In this document: positions 1 through 6,572 of the stretch, in pieces | Layout of the letters: every line of letters begins with the position of its first letter | Numbering within the stretch: position 1 is the first letter of the stretch | Source: Synergistales bacterium | GTDB taxonomy: Bacteria; Synergistota; Synergistia; Synergistales; Synergistaceae | Reading direction: 5' to 3' | DNA: 63,536 nt | NCBI GenBank assembly: GCA_026002695.1 | Contig: BOCB01000002.1 | Span: 1 to 63,536 of the forward strand | The notes under the pieces: generated by a model | Seen by the model: only the letters and a program-made list of their open reading frames with translations | What the model was told of the DNA's origin: nothing | Database searches by the model: none | Position numbers and translations under genes: made by a program

Positions 1-190
1 CGAGGATGCCTATTTTATCGTCTGCGCGGTCGGCTTTCGTATTCGGGTTGCATAATATGACCTCGTCATATTCGTCAGCGGGCAAACGCAGAACGCTCTT
101 CAGGAATCCGGTCAGCACATCGAGATTCTCATCCGCCCCGAAGATACGCTTGAAGATCAAGTCGTTTTTTGGTTTAAGCAGATTACCCAT
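1..190 (-). CDS. Rpn-family PD-(D/E)XK nuclease, N-terminal part (runs off window)
   Basis: Only the first 63 or so codons are visible, read leftward from an ATG at 190. They encode the same N-terminus (MGNLLKPKND...) as the complete gene at 1164-2009. DNA identity between 1-190 and 1819-2009 is almost total, with only a few substitutions, and continues into the upstream region, so this is a recent duplicate. The visible part holds the conserved start of the Rpn/PDDEXK_2 family and reaches the DDKIGIL segment just before the catalytic region. Rpn proteins are PD-(D/E)XK DNA endonucleases, often multicopy, annotated as recombination-promoting nucleases or putative transposases. Whether the rest of this copy is intact cannot be seen. 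Confidence 0.85.
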   Translation of the reverse strand, partial: MGNLLKPKNDLIFKRIFGADENLDVLTGFLKSVLRLPADEYDEVILCNPNTKADRADDKIGIL

Positions 191-237
191 TGATGACCAC
201 CATCTTTAAATTAACATTTAACATAATTATAGCATAG

Positions 238-270
238 CATCGGAGCCGGCGGATGGAATCGGCTCCGATG
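238..270 (-). terminator. Hairpin after hepT-like gene
   Basis: Perfect 11-bp stem (catcggagccg at 238-248 pairing with cggctccgatg at 260-270). It lies just downstream of the minus-strand gene ending at 284 and before the TATAAT-containing leader of the Rpn copy at 1-190. Equivalent hairpins occur at 1044-1075 and 2055-2088. The stem bases differ between the three copies in a mostly compensatory way, which supports an RNA-level role, most likely termination. There is no long T run. Confidence 0.5.
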
Positions 271-283
271 CGATTGATTAGAG

Positions 284-673
284 TTATTGGTTTTGCCAAA
301 GAGAGCTTATCGTATTTACAATAATTTCCGCGTCTTCCAGAGCCAACCTCATATCTGTTTCTTCTATATCGATTTCATTGGGGTAACGGGTGAGCACGGC
401 ATATTTCGTCAGCCGCTTTGCTTGCGTTGATAATTTCCGCAAGTCTGGCTCATGTTTCAGACACAACTCCAAAATTCTATATAGGTCGTGTATTCGCGGA
501 ACCTCTTCGTCATGATAGACCAACACAGATTTCAATGCCTTTTCAGCCGCTTGTTGGGAATGATAGCAGATGATTTCTATGGGTATAGGGCAAAAAGTTG
601 TATCATGTACCGCCACATCGTAGTCAGTTTTTGCACAGGAGCGCCATTGATTTGCCATTTCCGGATTAGGCAT
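284..673 (-). CDS. HEPN-domain protein, HepT-like partner of MNT nucleotidyltransferase
   Basis: The protein of about 129 aa matches the HEPN (PF05168-type) helical domain: a DYDVA start, the helix segment YHSQQAAEKALKSVL, then HDLYRIL and RYP motifs, and an acidic C-terminal helix. HEPN proteins next to a minimal nucleotidyltransferase form HepT/MntA-type modules in which the HEPN protein is a ribonuclease toxin and the MNT protein neutralises it by nucleotidylation. I chose the ATG at 673 because it overlaps the upstream mntA-like stop by 8 nt with a GAAGG upstream; a GTG at 691 would be the longer alternative. The classic RX4-6H ribonuclease motif is not clear here, so catalytic activity is uncertain. 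The pair sits between two Rpn copies. Confidence 0.75.
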   Translation of the reverse strand: MPNPEMANQWRSCAKTDYDVAVHDTTFCPIPIEIICYHSQQAAEKALKSVLVYHDEEVPRIHDLYRILELCLKHEPDLRKLSTQAKRLTKYAVLTRYPNEIDIEETDMRLALEDAEIIVNTISSLWQNQ

Positions 674-989
674 TGAGCAATACGCCTTCACGCGCGATAG
701 TATACTCTATTTTGGGTTTCATTTTGGAGTTGCGTTCGAACTCGTCACTGCGAAAAAGCATAATATCAAGAGGAAGTGTCGTTTTGTCACAAACAGCATC
801 CAATATCGCGTCCATCATGTCTAAACGTCGCATTGGAAACTTCGGCGCTACAATACAGATGTCGAGATCGCTGTCTTTCAGTTGTTTTCCGGTCGAGTAA
901 GAACCGAAGATGATGACCTGTGCATCCGGCAGTAAAGCATTGATTTCATGGACAATTTCCTGTATCTCATTTTGTATAGTTTCATTCAT
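666..989 (-). CDS. Minimal nucleotidyltransferase (MNT), MntA-like antitoxin
   Basis: The 107-aa protein has the polymerase-beta-type nucleotidyltransferase signature GSYSTGKQLKDSDLDICIV: the GS pair, then the DxD metal ligands, with a further acidic strand (LPLDIML) as third ligand. It lies upstream of and overlaps the HEPN gene, the usual order of an MNT/HEPN toxin-antitoxin operon. A TATAAT-like box at 1031-1036 (minus strand) and an AAGGGGG ribosome-binding site near 1001-1006 precede the ATG at 989. The inferred role is AMP transfer onto the HEPN partner; only the fold and the pairing are visible. Confidence 0.8.
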   Translation of the reverse strand: MNETIQNEIQEIVHEINALLPDAQVIIFGSYSTGKQLKDSDLDICIVAPKFPMRRLDMMDAILDAVCDKTTLPLDIMLFRSDEFERNSKMKPKIEYTIAREGVLLNA

Positions 990-1043
990 AAAACGCTCGC
1001 CCCCTTAAACATCAAATCATCCTTTTCATAATTATATCATAAA

Positions 1044-1075
1044 CACCGGAGCCGGTTGGGGAATCGGCTCCGGTG
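1044..1075 (-). terminator. Hairpin between Rpn gene and mntA-like gene
   Basis: Perfect 11-bp stem (caccggagccg at 1044-1054, cggctccggtg at 1065-1075) with a 10-nt loop. It lies downstream of the Rpn gene ending at 1164 and just upstream of the -10 box of the mntA-like gene. Compared with 238-270 both arms change together, preserving pairing. Confidence 0.5.
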
Positions 1076-1163
1076 TGATTAGTCAGGAGTTATTGTTTTG
1101 ACGAGAGTATCTCGTCCGCCGATAAATGCCTGACGATCATAACAGCCTTCTCCGGCGGAGACA

Positions 1164-2009
1164 TTATAGTGTCTTGATTTGGCTTGCGGTCAATCCGGTG
1201 GTTTGGGTAATTTGGTCAAGAGACAGACCGATTGCGAGCATACTTTTAGCGATTGCGGTTTTTGCCTTGGCTTCACCCTCAGCCTTGCCCTTGGCTATGC
1301 CCTTTTCGGTTGCCTCGTCCATGAAGGCCATGAGGTCGCGCCGTCTCTTTTCGGATTGTTCATAGTCAAACCTGAATTGTTCATCCATCGACAAATGCCT
1401 GACTATCGTAACGGCTTTCTCCATCTGCGGGCTTGTTTGAGCTAACATATCGAAGTCCTCCTCCTCTTCTGAATTCAGCAATTTAAGCCAATTCCAAAGG
1501 CTTGAGCCGTCTGTCGCTTCGGGCAGTTTCAGCAGTTCCAGTGTGTGAACTTCTAAAATATCCATAAACTCTAATTGCGCGTTTGTGTCGTAAAGGGTGA
1601 AACGATGGTGGTATTTATCATCTTCTGTCGTAAATAATTTGTCGTCCACGATCAAAATCGGGATGACCTGCTTTATCGCCCCATACTTATCGCCTATGTT
1701 TATTTGCTCCGTAAACATCTTTGAAGCATAGAACATTATACGCTCACGAAACTGCGGGACGATTTTTAATTGGATTTCTACGTCTATGATTTTGCCCGTC
1801 GTAGTTTTGATCTTGATGTCGAGGATGCCTATTTTATCGTCTGCGCGGTCGGCTTTCGTATTCGGGTTGCATAATATGACCTCGTCATATTCGTCAGCGG
1901 GCAAACGCAGAACGCTCTTCAGGAATCCGGTCAGCACATCGAGATTTTCATCCGCCCCGAAGATACGCTTGAAGATCAAGTCGTTTTTTGGTTTGAGCAG
2001 ATTGCCCAT
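1164..2009 (-). CDS. Rpn-family recombination-promoting nuclease / PD-(D/E)XK transposase-like protein
   Basis: The protein of 281 aa has the Rpn/PDDEXK_2 layout. Its nuclease core carries DDKIGILDIKIKT and IDVEIQL, where the D and E-x-Q residues fit the PD-(D/E)XK site. A middle region (KQVIPILIVDD, HRFTLYD) follows, then a helical C-terminal tail with KGIAKGKAEGEAKAK repeats. Family members cut DNA, raise RecA-independent recombination and spread as multicopy genes. Start is the ATG at 2009. The same protein is encoded at 1-190 (partial) and, more divergently, at 51098-52015. The KG-rich tail is much shorter here than in the third copy, so tail length varies between paralogs. Confidence 0.9.
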   Translation of the reverse strand: MGNLLKPKNDLIFKRIFGADENLDVLTGFLKSVLRLPADEYDEVILCNPNTKADRADDKIGILDIKIKTTTGKIIDVEIQLKIVPQFRERIMFYASKMFTEQINIGDKYGAIKQVIPILIVDDKLFTTEDDKYHHRFTLYDTNAQLEFMDILEVHTLELLKLPEATDGSSLWNWLKLLNSEEEEDFDMLAQTSPQMEKAVTIVRHLSMDEQFRFDYEQSEKRRRDLMAFMDEATEKGIAKGKAEGEAKAKTAIAKSMLAIGLSLDQITQTTGLTASQIKTL

Positions 2010-2054
2010 TGATGACCACCGCCCTTAATTAACATTTAACATATTATAGCATAG

Positions 2055-2088
2055 CAACGAAGCCGGCGGATGGAATCGGCTCCGTTGC
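2055..2088 (-). repeat. Hairpin upstream of Rpn gene, third copy
   Basis: Same palindrome as at 238-270 and 1044-1075 (arms caacgaagccg and cggctccgttg, one wobble pair). It lies between the rlmN stop and the Rpn start on the minus strand and could terminate rlmN transcription before the nearby TATAAT-like box near 2040. Confidence 0.45.
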
Positions 2089-2173
2089 GGTTTATTATAC
2101 GTCAATCTTTGAGGGCGAGAATTTCGTTTATCGAAAGTCCCGGGCTGCCCGCGACGACCTCCGCTTACAATCG

Positions 2174-3202
2174 CTATATTTCGTTCCCCGCCCTCAGCTG
2201 ACCGCAGGCGGCTGATATGTCGCCCCCGTGCGAGGCGCGTATCTCCGACTCGAAACCGGCGGACTTCAGCACGCTCTGAAAGCGCAGCACCGCCTCGGCG
2301 TCGCTTCGCTCGTAGCCGTTCAGGCTGCCGTTGCACGGTATCAGATTCACGTATACGTGCAACCCCCGGAGGAAGCGCGCGAGTTCCCTCGCGTGTTCCA
2401 CGCTGTCGTTCTTTTTCTTGAAAAGGGCGTACTCTATCGTTACTCGGTCGCCTGTTTTCTCCTGGTATTCTTTCAGCGAGGCCATCAAGTCCTTCAGAGG
2501 GTACGACGTGTTGCACGGGACGAGCTCGTTACGGAGGTCGTTGTCGGCGGCGTGCAGAGAGACGGCAAGCCGCGCCCCCAAGCCTGATTCGGTAAAGGCC
2601 GATATGCCGGGGACAACTCCGGCTGTGGATATTGCGATGTGTCTTATGCCGAGGCCGCGCGCCTTGCCGTGGTTGAGCATTCTTACCGCGCGCAAGGTCT
2701 GCTCCGTGTTCAGGAACGGCTCGCCCATGCCCATGAATACGGCGCTGCTTATCTCGCGCCCGATGAATTTCTCCATGACGGCAAACTGAACGGCTATCTC
2801 TCCCGCCGAGAGGTTCCTCTCAAAGCCGGACGCGCCCGTCGCGCAAAAGGGACAGCCGACGGGGCAGCCGACCTGAGTTGACAAACAGGCCGTCAGTCTC
2901 CCATGCTGGTCAATCAGGGCGGACTCGATCAGAGACGATTCGCGCACACGAAGCAGGAATTTTCTTGTGCCGTCGCGCGACTTGAGATCCCTGACGATAT
3001 CGGGAGGGGAGAAGTCCGCGCCGTCGGCGAGGGCGGCGCGCAAATCCTTGCCGAGGTCGGTCATCTCCTCGGGGTCGAAGACGCCGCGCTTCCACAGCCA
3101 CGCGCATACCTGCCCCGCCCTGTACGAGGGCTGCCCCATACCGGCGAAGTAAGCTCCCCACTCGTCATAGGAGAGGTCGAAAGCCCAGGGGGTAGCGCTC
3201 AT
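2174..3202 (-). CDS. rlmN: 23S rRNA (A2503-C2)/tRNA (A37-C2) methyltransferase RlmN
   Basis: This is a radical SAM enzyme of 342 aa, usual length for RlmN. The [4Fe-4S] motif is C113-x3-C117-x2-C120 (GCPVGCPFC). The methyl-carrying cysteine is in AACGQL near the C-terminus, and the second catalytic cysteine, Cys106, lies before STQVGC. The GMGEP S-adenosylmethionine motif is present. It methylates C2 of A2503 in 23S rRNA and of A37 in some tRNAs. The gene starts 5 nt after the glyA stop, so the two are likely cotranscribed from the glyA side. It ends before the hairpin and Rpn region. Confidence 0.96.
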   Translation of the reverse strand: MSATPWAFDLSYDEWGAYFAGMGQPSYRAGQVCAWLWKRGVFDPEEMTDLGKDLRAALADGADFSPPDIVRDLKSRDGTRKFLLRVRESSLIESALIDQHGRLTACLSTQVGCPVGCPFCATGASGFERNLSAGEIAVQFAVMEKFIGREISSAVFMGMGEPFLNTEQTLRAVRMLNHGKARGLGIRHIAISTAGVVPGISAFTESGLGARLAVSLHAADNDLRNELVPCNTSYPLKDLMASLKEYQEKTGDRVTIEYALFKKKNDSVEHARELARFLRGLHVYVNLIPCNGSLNGYERSDAEAVLRFQSVLKSAGFESEIRASHGGDISAACGQLRAGNEI

Positions 3203-3207
3203 TTATA

Positions 3208-4476
3208 TTATTTCAAGCTCTCGTAAAGAGAGAATGCCGCGCCGAGGTCGGCCATCTTTGAGCGGACGGATTTCCTGAGCGCCTCGTCGTCGGGAGACGA
3301 GAGGACGGAGTCTATCGCGTCGGCTATCACGAGCATTTCCTTCCCGGTCATGCCGCGCGTGGTGACGGCGGCTGTTCCGAGGCGGAGGCCGCTCGTCGTC
3401 ATCGGCTTCTCAGGGTCGAACGGTATGGCGTTCTTGTTCGCGGTGATGCCCGCCTCGCCGAGGAGCTTCTCGGCCAGCTTGCCGGTCATCTTCTTGGGGC
3501 GCAGGTCAACGAGCATCATGTGGTTGTCCGTGCCGCCGGAGACTATGCGGAAGCCCCGCTCGGCAAGCGCCTTTGACAGCTCCGCCGCGTTTTTGACGAC
3601 GTTCTTCGCGTAGCTCTTGAACTCCGGCTCGGCGGCCAATTTGAAGCAGACGGCTTTTCCGGCGACGGCGGGGAGCAGCGGGCCGCCCTGAATACCGGGG
3701 AACACAGTCCTGTCTATATCCTTGGCGAGCTCCTCCGCGCAGAGCACGAACGCCCCTCTCGGGCCGCGAAGCGTCTTGTGGGTGGTGGAGGTTACAATGT
3801 GCGAATGCCGCGTCGGGTTCGCGTGCTCTCCTCCGGCGACAAGCCCGGCTATGTGCGCCATGTCCGTTATAAGCACAGCCCCGACCTCGTCGGCTATGGC
3901 GCGGAAACGCGCGAAGTCTATCGCCCTCGGATACGCGCTCGCGCCGGCCACTATCACCTTGGGGCGGCTCTCGCGAGCCAGCCGCGCGACCTCGCCGTAG
4001 TCGATGGTCTCGGTCTCCGCGCTCACGCCGTAGGCGGCGACGTTGTACATAATACCGGTGAAGTTGAGCGGGTGTCCGTGTGAAAGGTGCCCTCCGTGGT
4101 CGAGCTTCATCGCGAGCATAGTGTCGCCCGGCTTCATCACGGCGAAGTACGCCGCTTGATTGGCGGCGCTTCCCGAATGGGGCTGGACGTTGGCGTGAGC
4201 CGCGCCGAAGAGCGAGCAAGCCCTGTCGATGGCTATTTGCTCTATCTCCTCGACGTACTCGCAGCCGCCGTAATATTTCTTATGAGGGTATCCCTCGGCG
4301 TATTTGTTCGTGAGCGCGGAGCCCATCGCGTCCAATATCGCGCGCGGCACAAAGTTCTCGGACGCTATCAGCTCTATATGAGTCCTCTGCCGCGACAGCT
4401 CGCTGCCGATGAGACGCCCTATCTCAGGGTCAGTCTCGTCAATCGATCTCTCCATGAAGTCATTGAAATAAGCCAT
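3208..4476 (-). CDS. glyA: Serine hydroxymethyltransferase
   Basis: The protein matches SHMT over its whole length (422 aa from the chosen start). It has LIASENFVP, KYAEGYPHKKYYGG, the PLP-lysine segment TSTTHKTLRGPRG and GIQGGPL. It converts serine plus tetrahydrofolate to glycine plus methylene-THF in the cytoplasm. A TTG lies four codons upstream (4488) directly against a GGGGG run, leaving no spacer; the ATG at 4476 has that run about 12 nt upstream and gives the usual MAYFND-type N-terminus, so I prefer it. rlmN follows after 5 nt. Confidence 0.96.
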   Translation of the reverse strand: MAYFNDFMERSIDETDPEIGRLIGSELSRQRTHIELIASENFVPRAILDAMGSALTNKYAEGYPHKKYYGGCEYVEEIEQIAIDRACSLFGAAHANVQPHSGSAANQAAYFAVMKPGDTMLAMKLDHGGHLSHGHPLNFTGIMYNVAAYGVSAETETIDYGEVARLARESRPKVIVAGASAYPRAIDFARFRAIADEVGAVLITDMAHIAGLVAGGEHANPTRHSHIVTSTTHKTLRGPRGAFVLCAEELAKDIDRTVFPGIQGGPLLPAVAGKAVCFKLAAEPEFKSYAKNVVKNAAELSKALAERGFRIVSGGTDNHMMLVDLRPKKMTGKLAEKLLGEAGITANKNAIPFDPEKPMTTSGLRLGTAAVTTRGMTGKEMLVIADAIDSVLSSPDDEALRKSVRSKMADLGAAFSLYESLK

Positions 4477-4519
4477 TTGTTTACGCAACCCCCGCTTTGT
4501 TTTTATCGTTACCGTAGTG

Positions 4520-4825
4520 CTATACCGCGACCCTCAGCCCGCGCGCCGCGGAGGGGAAAACAATGTCCCCCGCCTCGTCAACGCTGACATTAATTTCTCG
4601 ATATATTTTCCCTTCCATGCAAAGTCCCTCGCGCAATGTCTCCTCGTTGACCTTGCTTTTTATCTCGTCCGGCAGCATATCGGCTATCAGCTCGCGGGCG
4701 CTCTCCATCGCGTCCTCTAATGTGCCGCCTTCGGTGACCGCTCCTCGGAGTTCGGGACAAATAACAGTATACCCGCCCGTGAGTTGAGGATAGAATATCA
4801 GGCTTAAATTATAATTATGAGTCAT
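4520..4825 (-). CDS. hicB: HicB-family antitoxin
   Basis: The 101-aa protein begins with the HicB/UPF0150 fold: YPQLTGGYTVICPELRGAVTEGGTLEDAMESAREL, a partially degraded RNase H-like domain. No clear DNA-binding domain follows; the C-terminus is short and beta-rich. It overlaps the upstream hicA by 4 nt (ATGA). HicB neutralises HicA and usually represses the operon. Assignment rests on sequence pattern plus the neighbouring HicA. Confidence 0.85.
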   Translation of the reverse strand: MTHNYNLSLIFYPQLTGGYTVICPELRGAVTEGGTLEDAMESARELIADMLPDEIKSKVNEETLREGLCMEGKIYREINVSVDEAGDIVFPSAARGLRVAV

Positions 4826-5046
4826 CTTTTATTCCTCCATTCCATCAGGTCATCCGGCGAATACCCCGCTTGCGCGAGCATCCCCCGTGCCGTGCCTGTT
4901 GCGATGTCCCGCTTATGCGCTGTTATGGGGATACGTGTCAAGCCGTTTACCATCTTAACGCCATGTCTGCCGCGCCCGGTTTCCTTGTGGTATCCCTTCG
5001 ACGCGAGAAAGGCCATTATTTCCGCTGTCGTCGTTACGAATCCCAT
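4822..5046 (-). CDS. hicA: HicA-family mRNA interferase toxin
   Basis: A 74-aa protein with a dsRBD-like HicA fold. It starts with a helix (EIMAFLASKGYHKETGRGRHG); the histidine in GRHG corresponds to the catalytic His of the family. A strand and the typical ending KRDIATGTARGMLAQAGYSPDDL follow. HicA cleaves mRNA independently of ribosomes or at the ribosome. It is the first gene of a hicA-hicB pair between the divergent carbonic anhydrase gene and glyA. Confidence 0.85.
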   Translation of the reverse strand: MGFVTTTAEIMAFLASKGYHKETGRGRHGVKMVNGLTRIPITAHKRDIATGTARGMLAQAGYSPDDLMEWRNKR

Positions 5047-5159
5047 TGATTACTCTCCGTTTATAAAAGCTTCTCGACTGGCGGCCTGCCGTCATGTCCG
5101 TAAGCCATATGACATTCCTGCTCGAATAATTATAGCAGATAACGCGGACTATGAAGAAT

Positions 5160-5187
5160 TTGACAAATGCGAGAGCGTGTATAAAAT
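5160..5187 (+). promoter_or_regulatory. Sigma-70-type promoter for the carbonic anhydrase gene
   Basis: TTGACA at 5160-5165 and TAAAAT at 5182-5187 with a 16-bp spacer; initiation near 5195 would leave a leader of about 45 nt to the GTG at 5241. The neighbouring TATAAA/TATAAT-like bases give alternative -10 choices. Confidence 0.6.
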
Positions 5188-5240
5188 ATAATATATCGTA
5201 AGCGGCTTTCACTAAATAATTTAATGAAGGGGGTTTTTGT

Positions 5241-6026
5241 GTGGTTAAGAGTTTAATTTTGTCCGCTATTTTTATGGCACTGACGGTTCTTCCGGCTTTT
5301 GCTTCTGAGGTGCACTGGTCTTATAAGGGTGACACCGGACCGGAGTATTGGGGCTGCCTGAATGAGGAGTTCGGAAAGGCCATCGGCAGCGCGCAGTCCC
5401 CGATTGATGTACAGATGGGGCGCGTAGAGCAGACGGGCGGCGCGAAACTCGGAATACACTATGTTGACGGAGCGTTCTCCGTATTGAACAACGGGCATAC
5501 CATTCAGATGGCGCCGGAGGTAAAGAATGAGAGCTACATCACGTTAGACGGCGAGAAGCATTACCTCCAGCAGTTCCACTTCCATGTGCCGTCCGAGCAT
5601 CACATAAACGGCGTAACTCTGCCGATGGAGCTCCATTTCGTAAACAAGAGCGACGCCGGCAAGCTCGCCGTGGTGGCGCTCCTCTTCAAGGAAGGCGGCA
5701 GCTACAGCAATTCCAAGGGAGACGGCTCCAACAAAATACTTGCTCCCGCGTGGGAGAATATGCCCACAGAGCGCAACGCGACCGCAAGGATAGCCAAATT
5801 CGCAATAACAAAGCTCCTTCCCGCAAAGCTGACGAACATCCAGTACTCAGGCTCGCTCACCACGCCGCCCACGGCGGAGGGCGTGTCATGGATAATCTTG
5901 GACGAGCGCGCGTATGCCGCCGACGCGCAGTTCAAAAAGTTCAACACGGTGATAGGCGACAACGCGCGTCCGGTACAGCCGCTGAACGACAGGCGCCTGT
6001 ATCTCTCGTCAGGAGTGAGGCAGTAG
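5241..6026 (+). CDS. Alpha-class carbonic anhydrase, exported
   Basis: A 261-aa protein with a Sec signal peptide (hydrophobic residues 3-20, cleavage likely after AFA-S). The alpha-CA domain shows QSPIDV, the zinc ligands in QFHFHVPSEHHING and MELHFVN, and SLTTPPTAEGVSW with the substrate-pocket threonines. It hydrates CO2 to bicarbonate in the periplasm. GTG start with an AAGGGGG site 8 nt upstream; monocistronic, with its own promoter at 5160 and a hairpin after the stop. All three zinc histidines are visible, so activity is likely. Confidence 0.95.
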   Translation: MVKSLILSAIFMALTVLPAFASEVHWSYKGDTGPEYWGCLNEEFGKAIGSAQSPIDVQMGRVEQTGGAKLGIHYVDGAFSVLNNGHTIQMAPEVKNESYITLDGEKHYLQQFHFHVPSEHHINGVTLPMELHFVNKSDAGKLAVVALLFKEGGSYSNSKGDGSNKILAPAWENMPTERNATARIAKFAITKLLPAKLTNIQYSGSLTTPPTAEGVSWIILDERAYAADAQFKKFNTVIGDNARPVQPLNDRRLYLSSGVRQ

Positions 6027-6034
6027 GGAACAAT

Positions 6035-6073
6035 GCCCGCATCGTCCCGCTCAGTTGTCGGGGCGATGCGGGC
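6035..6073 (+). terminator. Hairpin after the carbonic anhydrase gene
   Basis: gcccgcatcg at 6035-6044 pairs perfectly with cgatgcgggc at 6064-6073, extended inside by CCC/GGG. It lies 8 nt after the stop codon. There is no T run, so factor-independent efficiency is uncertain. Confidence 0.55.
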
Positions 6074-6104
6074 TGAAATCAACATCAACAACACGTCACG
6101 CGCG

Positions 6105-6254
6105 TCAGTCCGTCGCGTCGAACGTATCGCAGCACGGGCCTTTGTATACGATAACTTTTTTGCCGCTGGGCTTTGATTGAAGATCATCACAAAGCTCGTC
6201 CGCAGGCTCCGGTTGGTTGGGCGGCCTTCCGTTATCATCATTTATATCTTTCAC
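6105..6254 (-). CDS. Possible small acidic protein, 49 aa
   Basis: A GTG-started frame of 49 codons in the 546-nt gap between the carbonic anhydrase and chemoreceptor genes. It would encode an acidic, proline-rich first half and a second half containing GKKVIVYKGPCCDTFDAT, which looks like a beta strand followed by a CC pair. Codon positions look coding-like, but there is no strong ribosome-binding site and no family I recognise. A longer overlapping minus-strand frame runs antisense to the carbonic anhydrase gene and is probably a shadow. The rest of this gap (6255-6448) shows nothing I can name. Confidence 0.25.
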   Translation of the reverse strand: MKDINDDNGRPPNQPEPADELCDDLQSKPSGKKVIVYKGPCCDTFDATD

Positions 6255-6448
6255 TCAATCATCACCGCTTTTCCATAGAGAAGGCTGACCGGACCAGTAG
6301 CGAAATCAAAAATTTACTTAAAAATTTCCGCCTTTCCCCAAAATTATACAACATACAACGATGTCAAAAACAACGCTAAACTCTGATTCGGATGGTAAAT
6401 AACAATAAATCGGGCTCGTAATAAATCCCGGGATACATTCCGCGATGC

Positions 6449-6477
6449 TTGACAGGGCTGCGCCATTTTGGTAATAT
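6449..6477 (+). promoter_or_regulatory. Sigma-70-type promoter for the chemoreceptor gene
   Basis: TTGACA at 6449-6454, 17-bp spacer, TAATAT at 6472-6477. Initiation near 6484 would leave a leader of about 90 nt and lies too close to a possible start at 6492, supporting the start at 6573. Confidence 0.65.
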
Positions 6478-6572
6478 CCTCGTAATTTCATATGAAAATT
6501 TACTATTCGTTCTATGCCGGGGCGTTCGGTGTACTCATTCACGAAATCTTATTAAGATGGAGGTTATGCGTT

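Noticed and set aside
2025..2516. Minus-strand Arg-rich 163-aa frame at the rlmN 3' end
   Set aside because: It overlaps rlmN in another frame, and rlmN has all catalytic residues.
4520..5046. HicAB as part of a larger defence island
   Set aside because: It is flanked by glyA and carbonic anhydrase genes, with no mobile ends or other defence genes adjoining.
5702..6241. 179-aa minus-strand frame antisense to the carbonic anhydrase gene
   Set aside because: Most of it lies opposite a clear gene; only the short alternative frame 6105-6254 in the gap looks worth recording.
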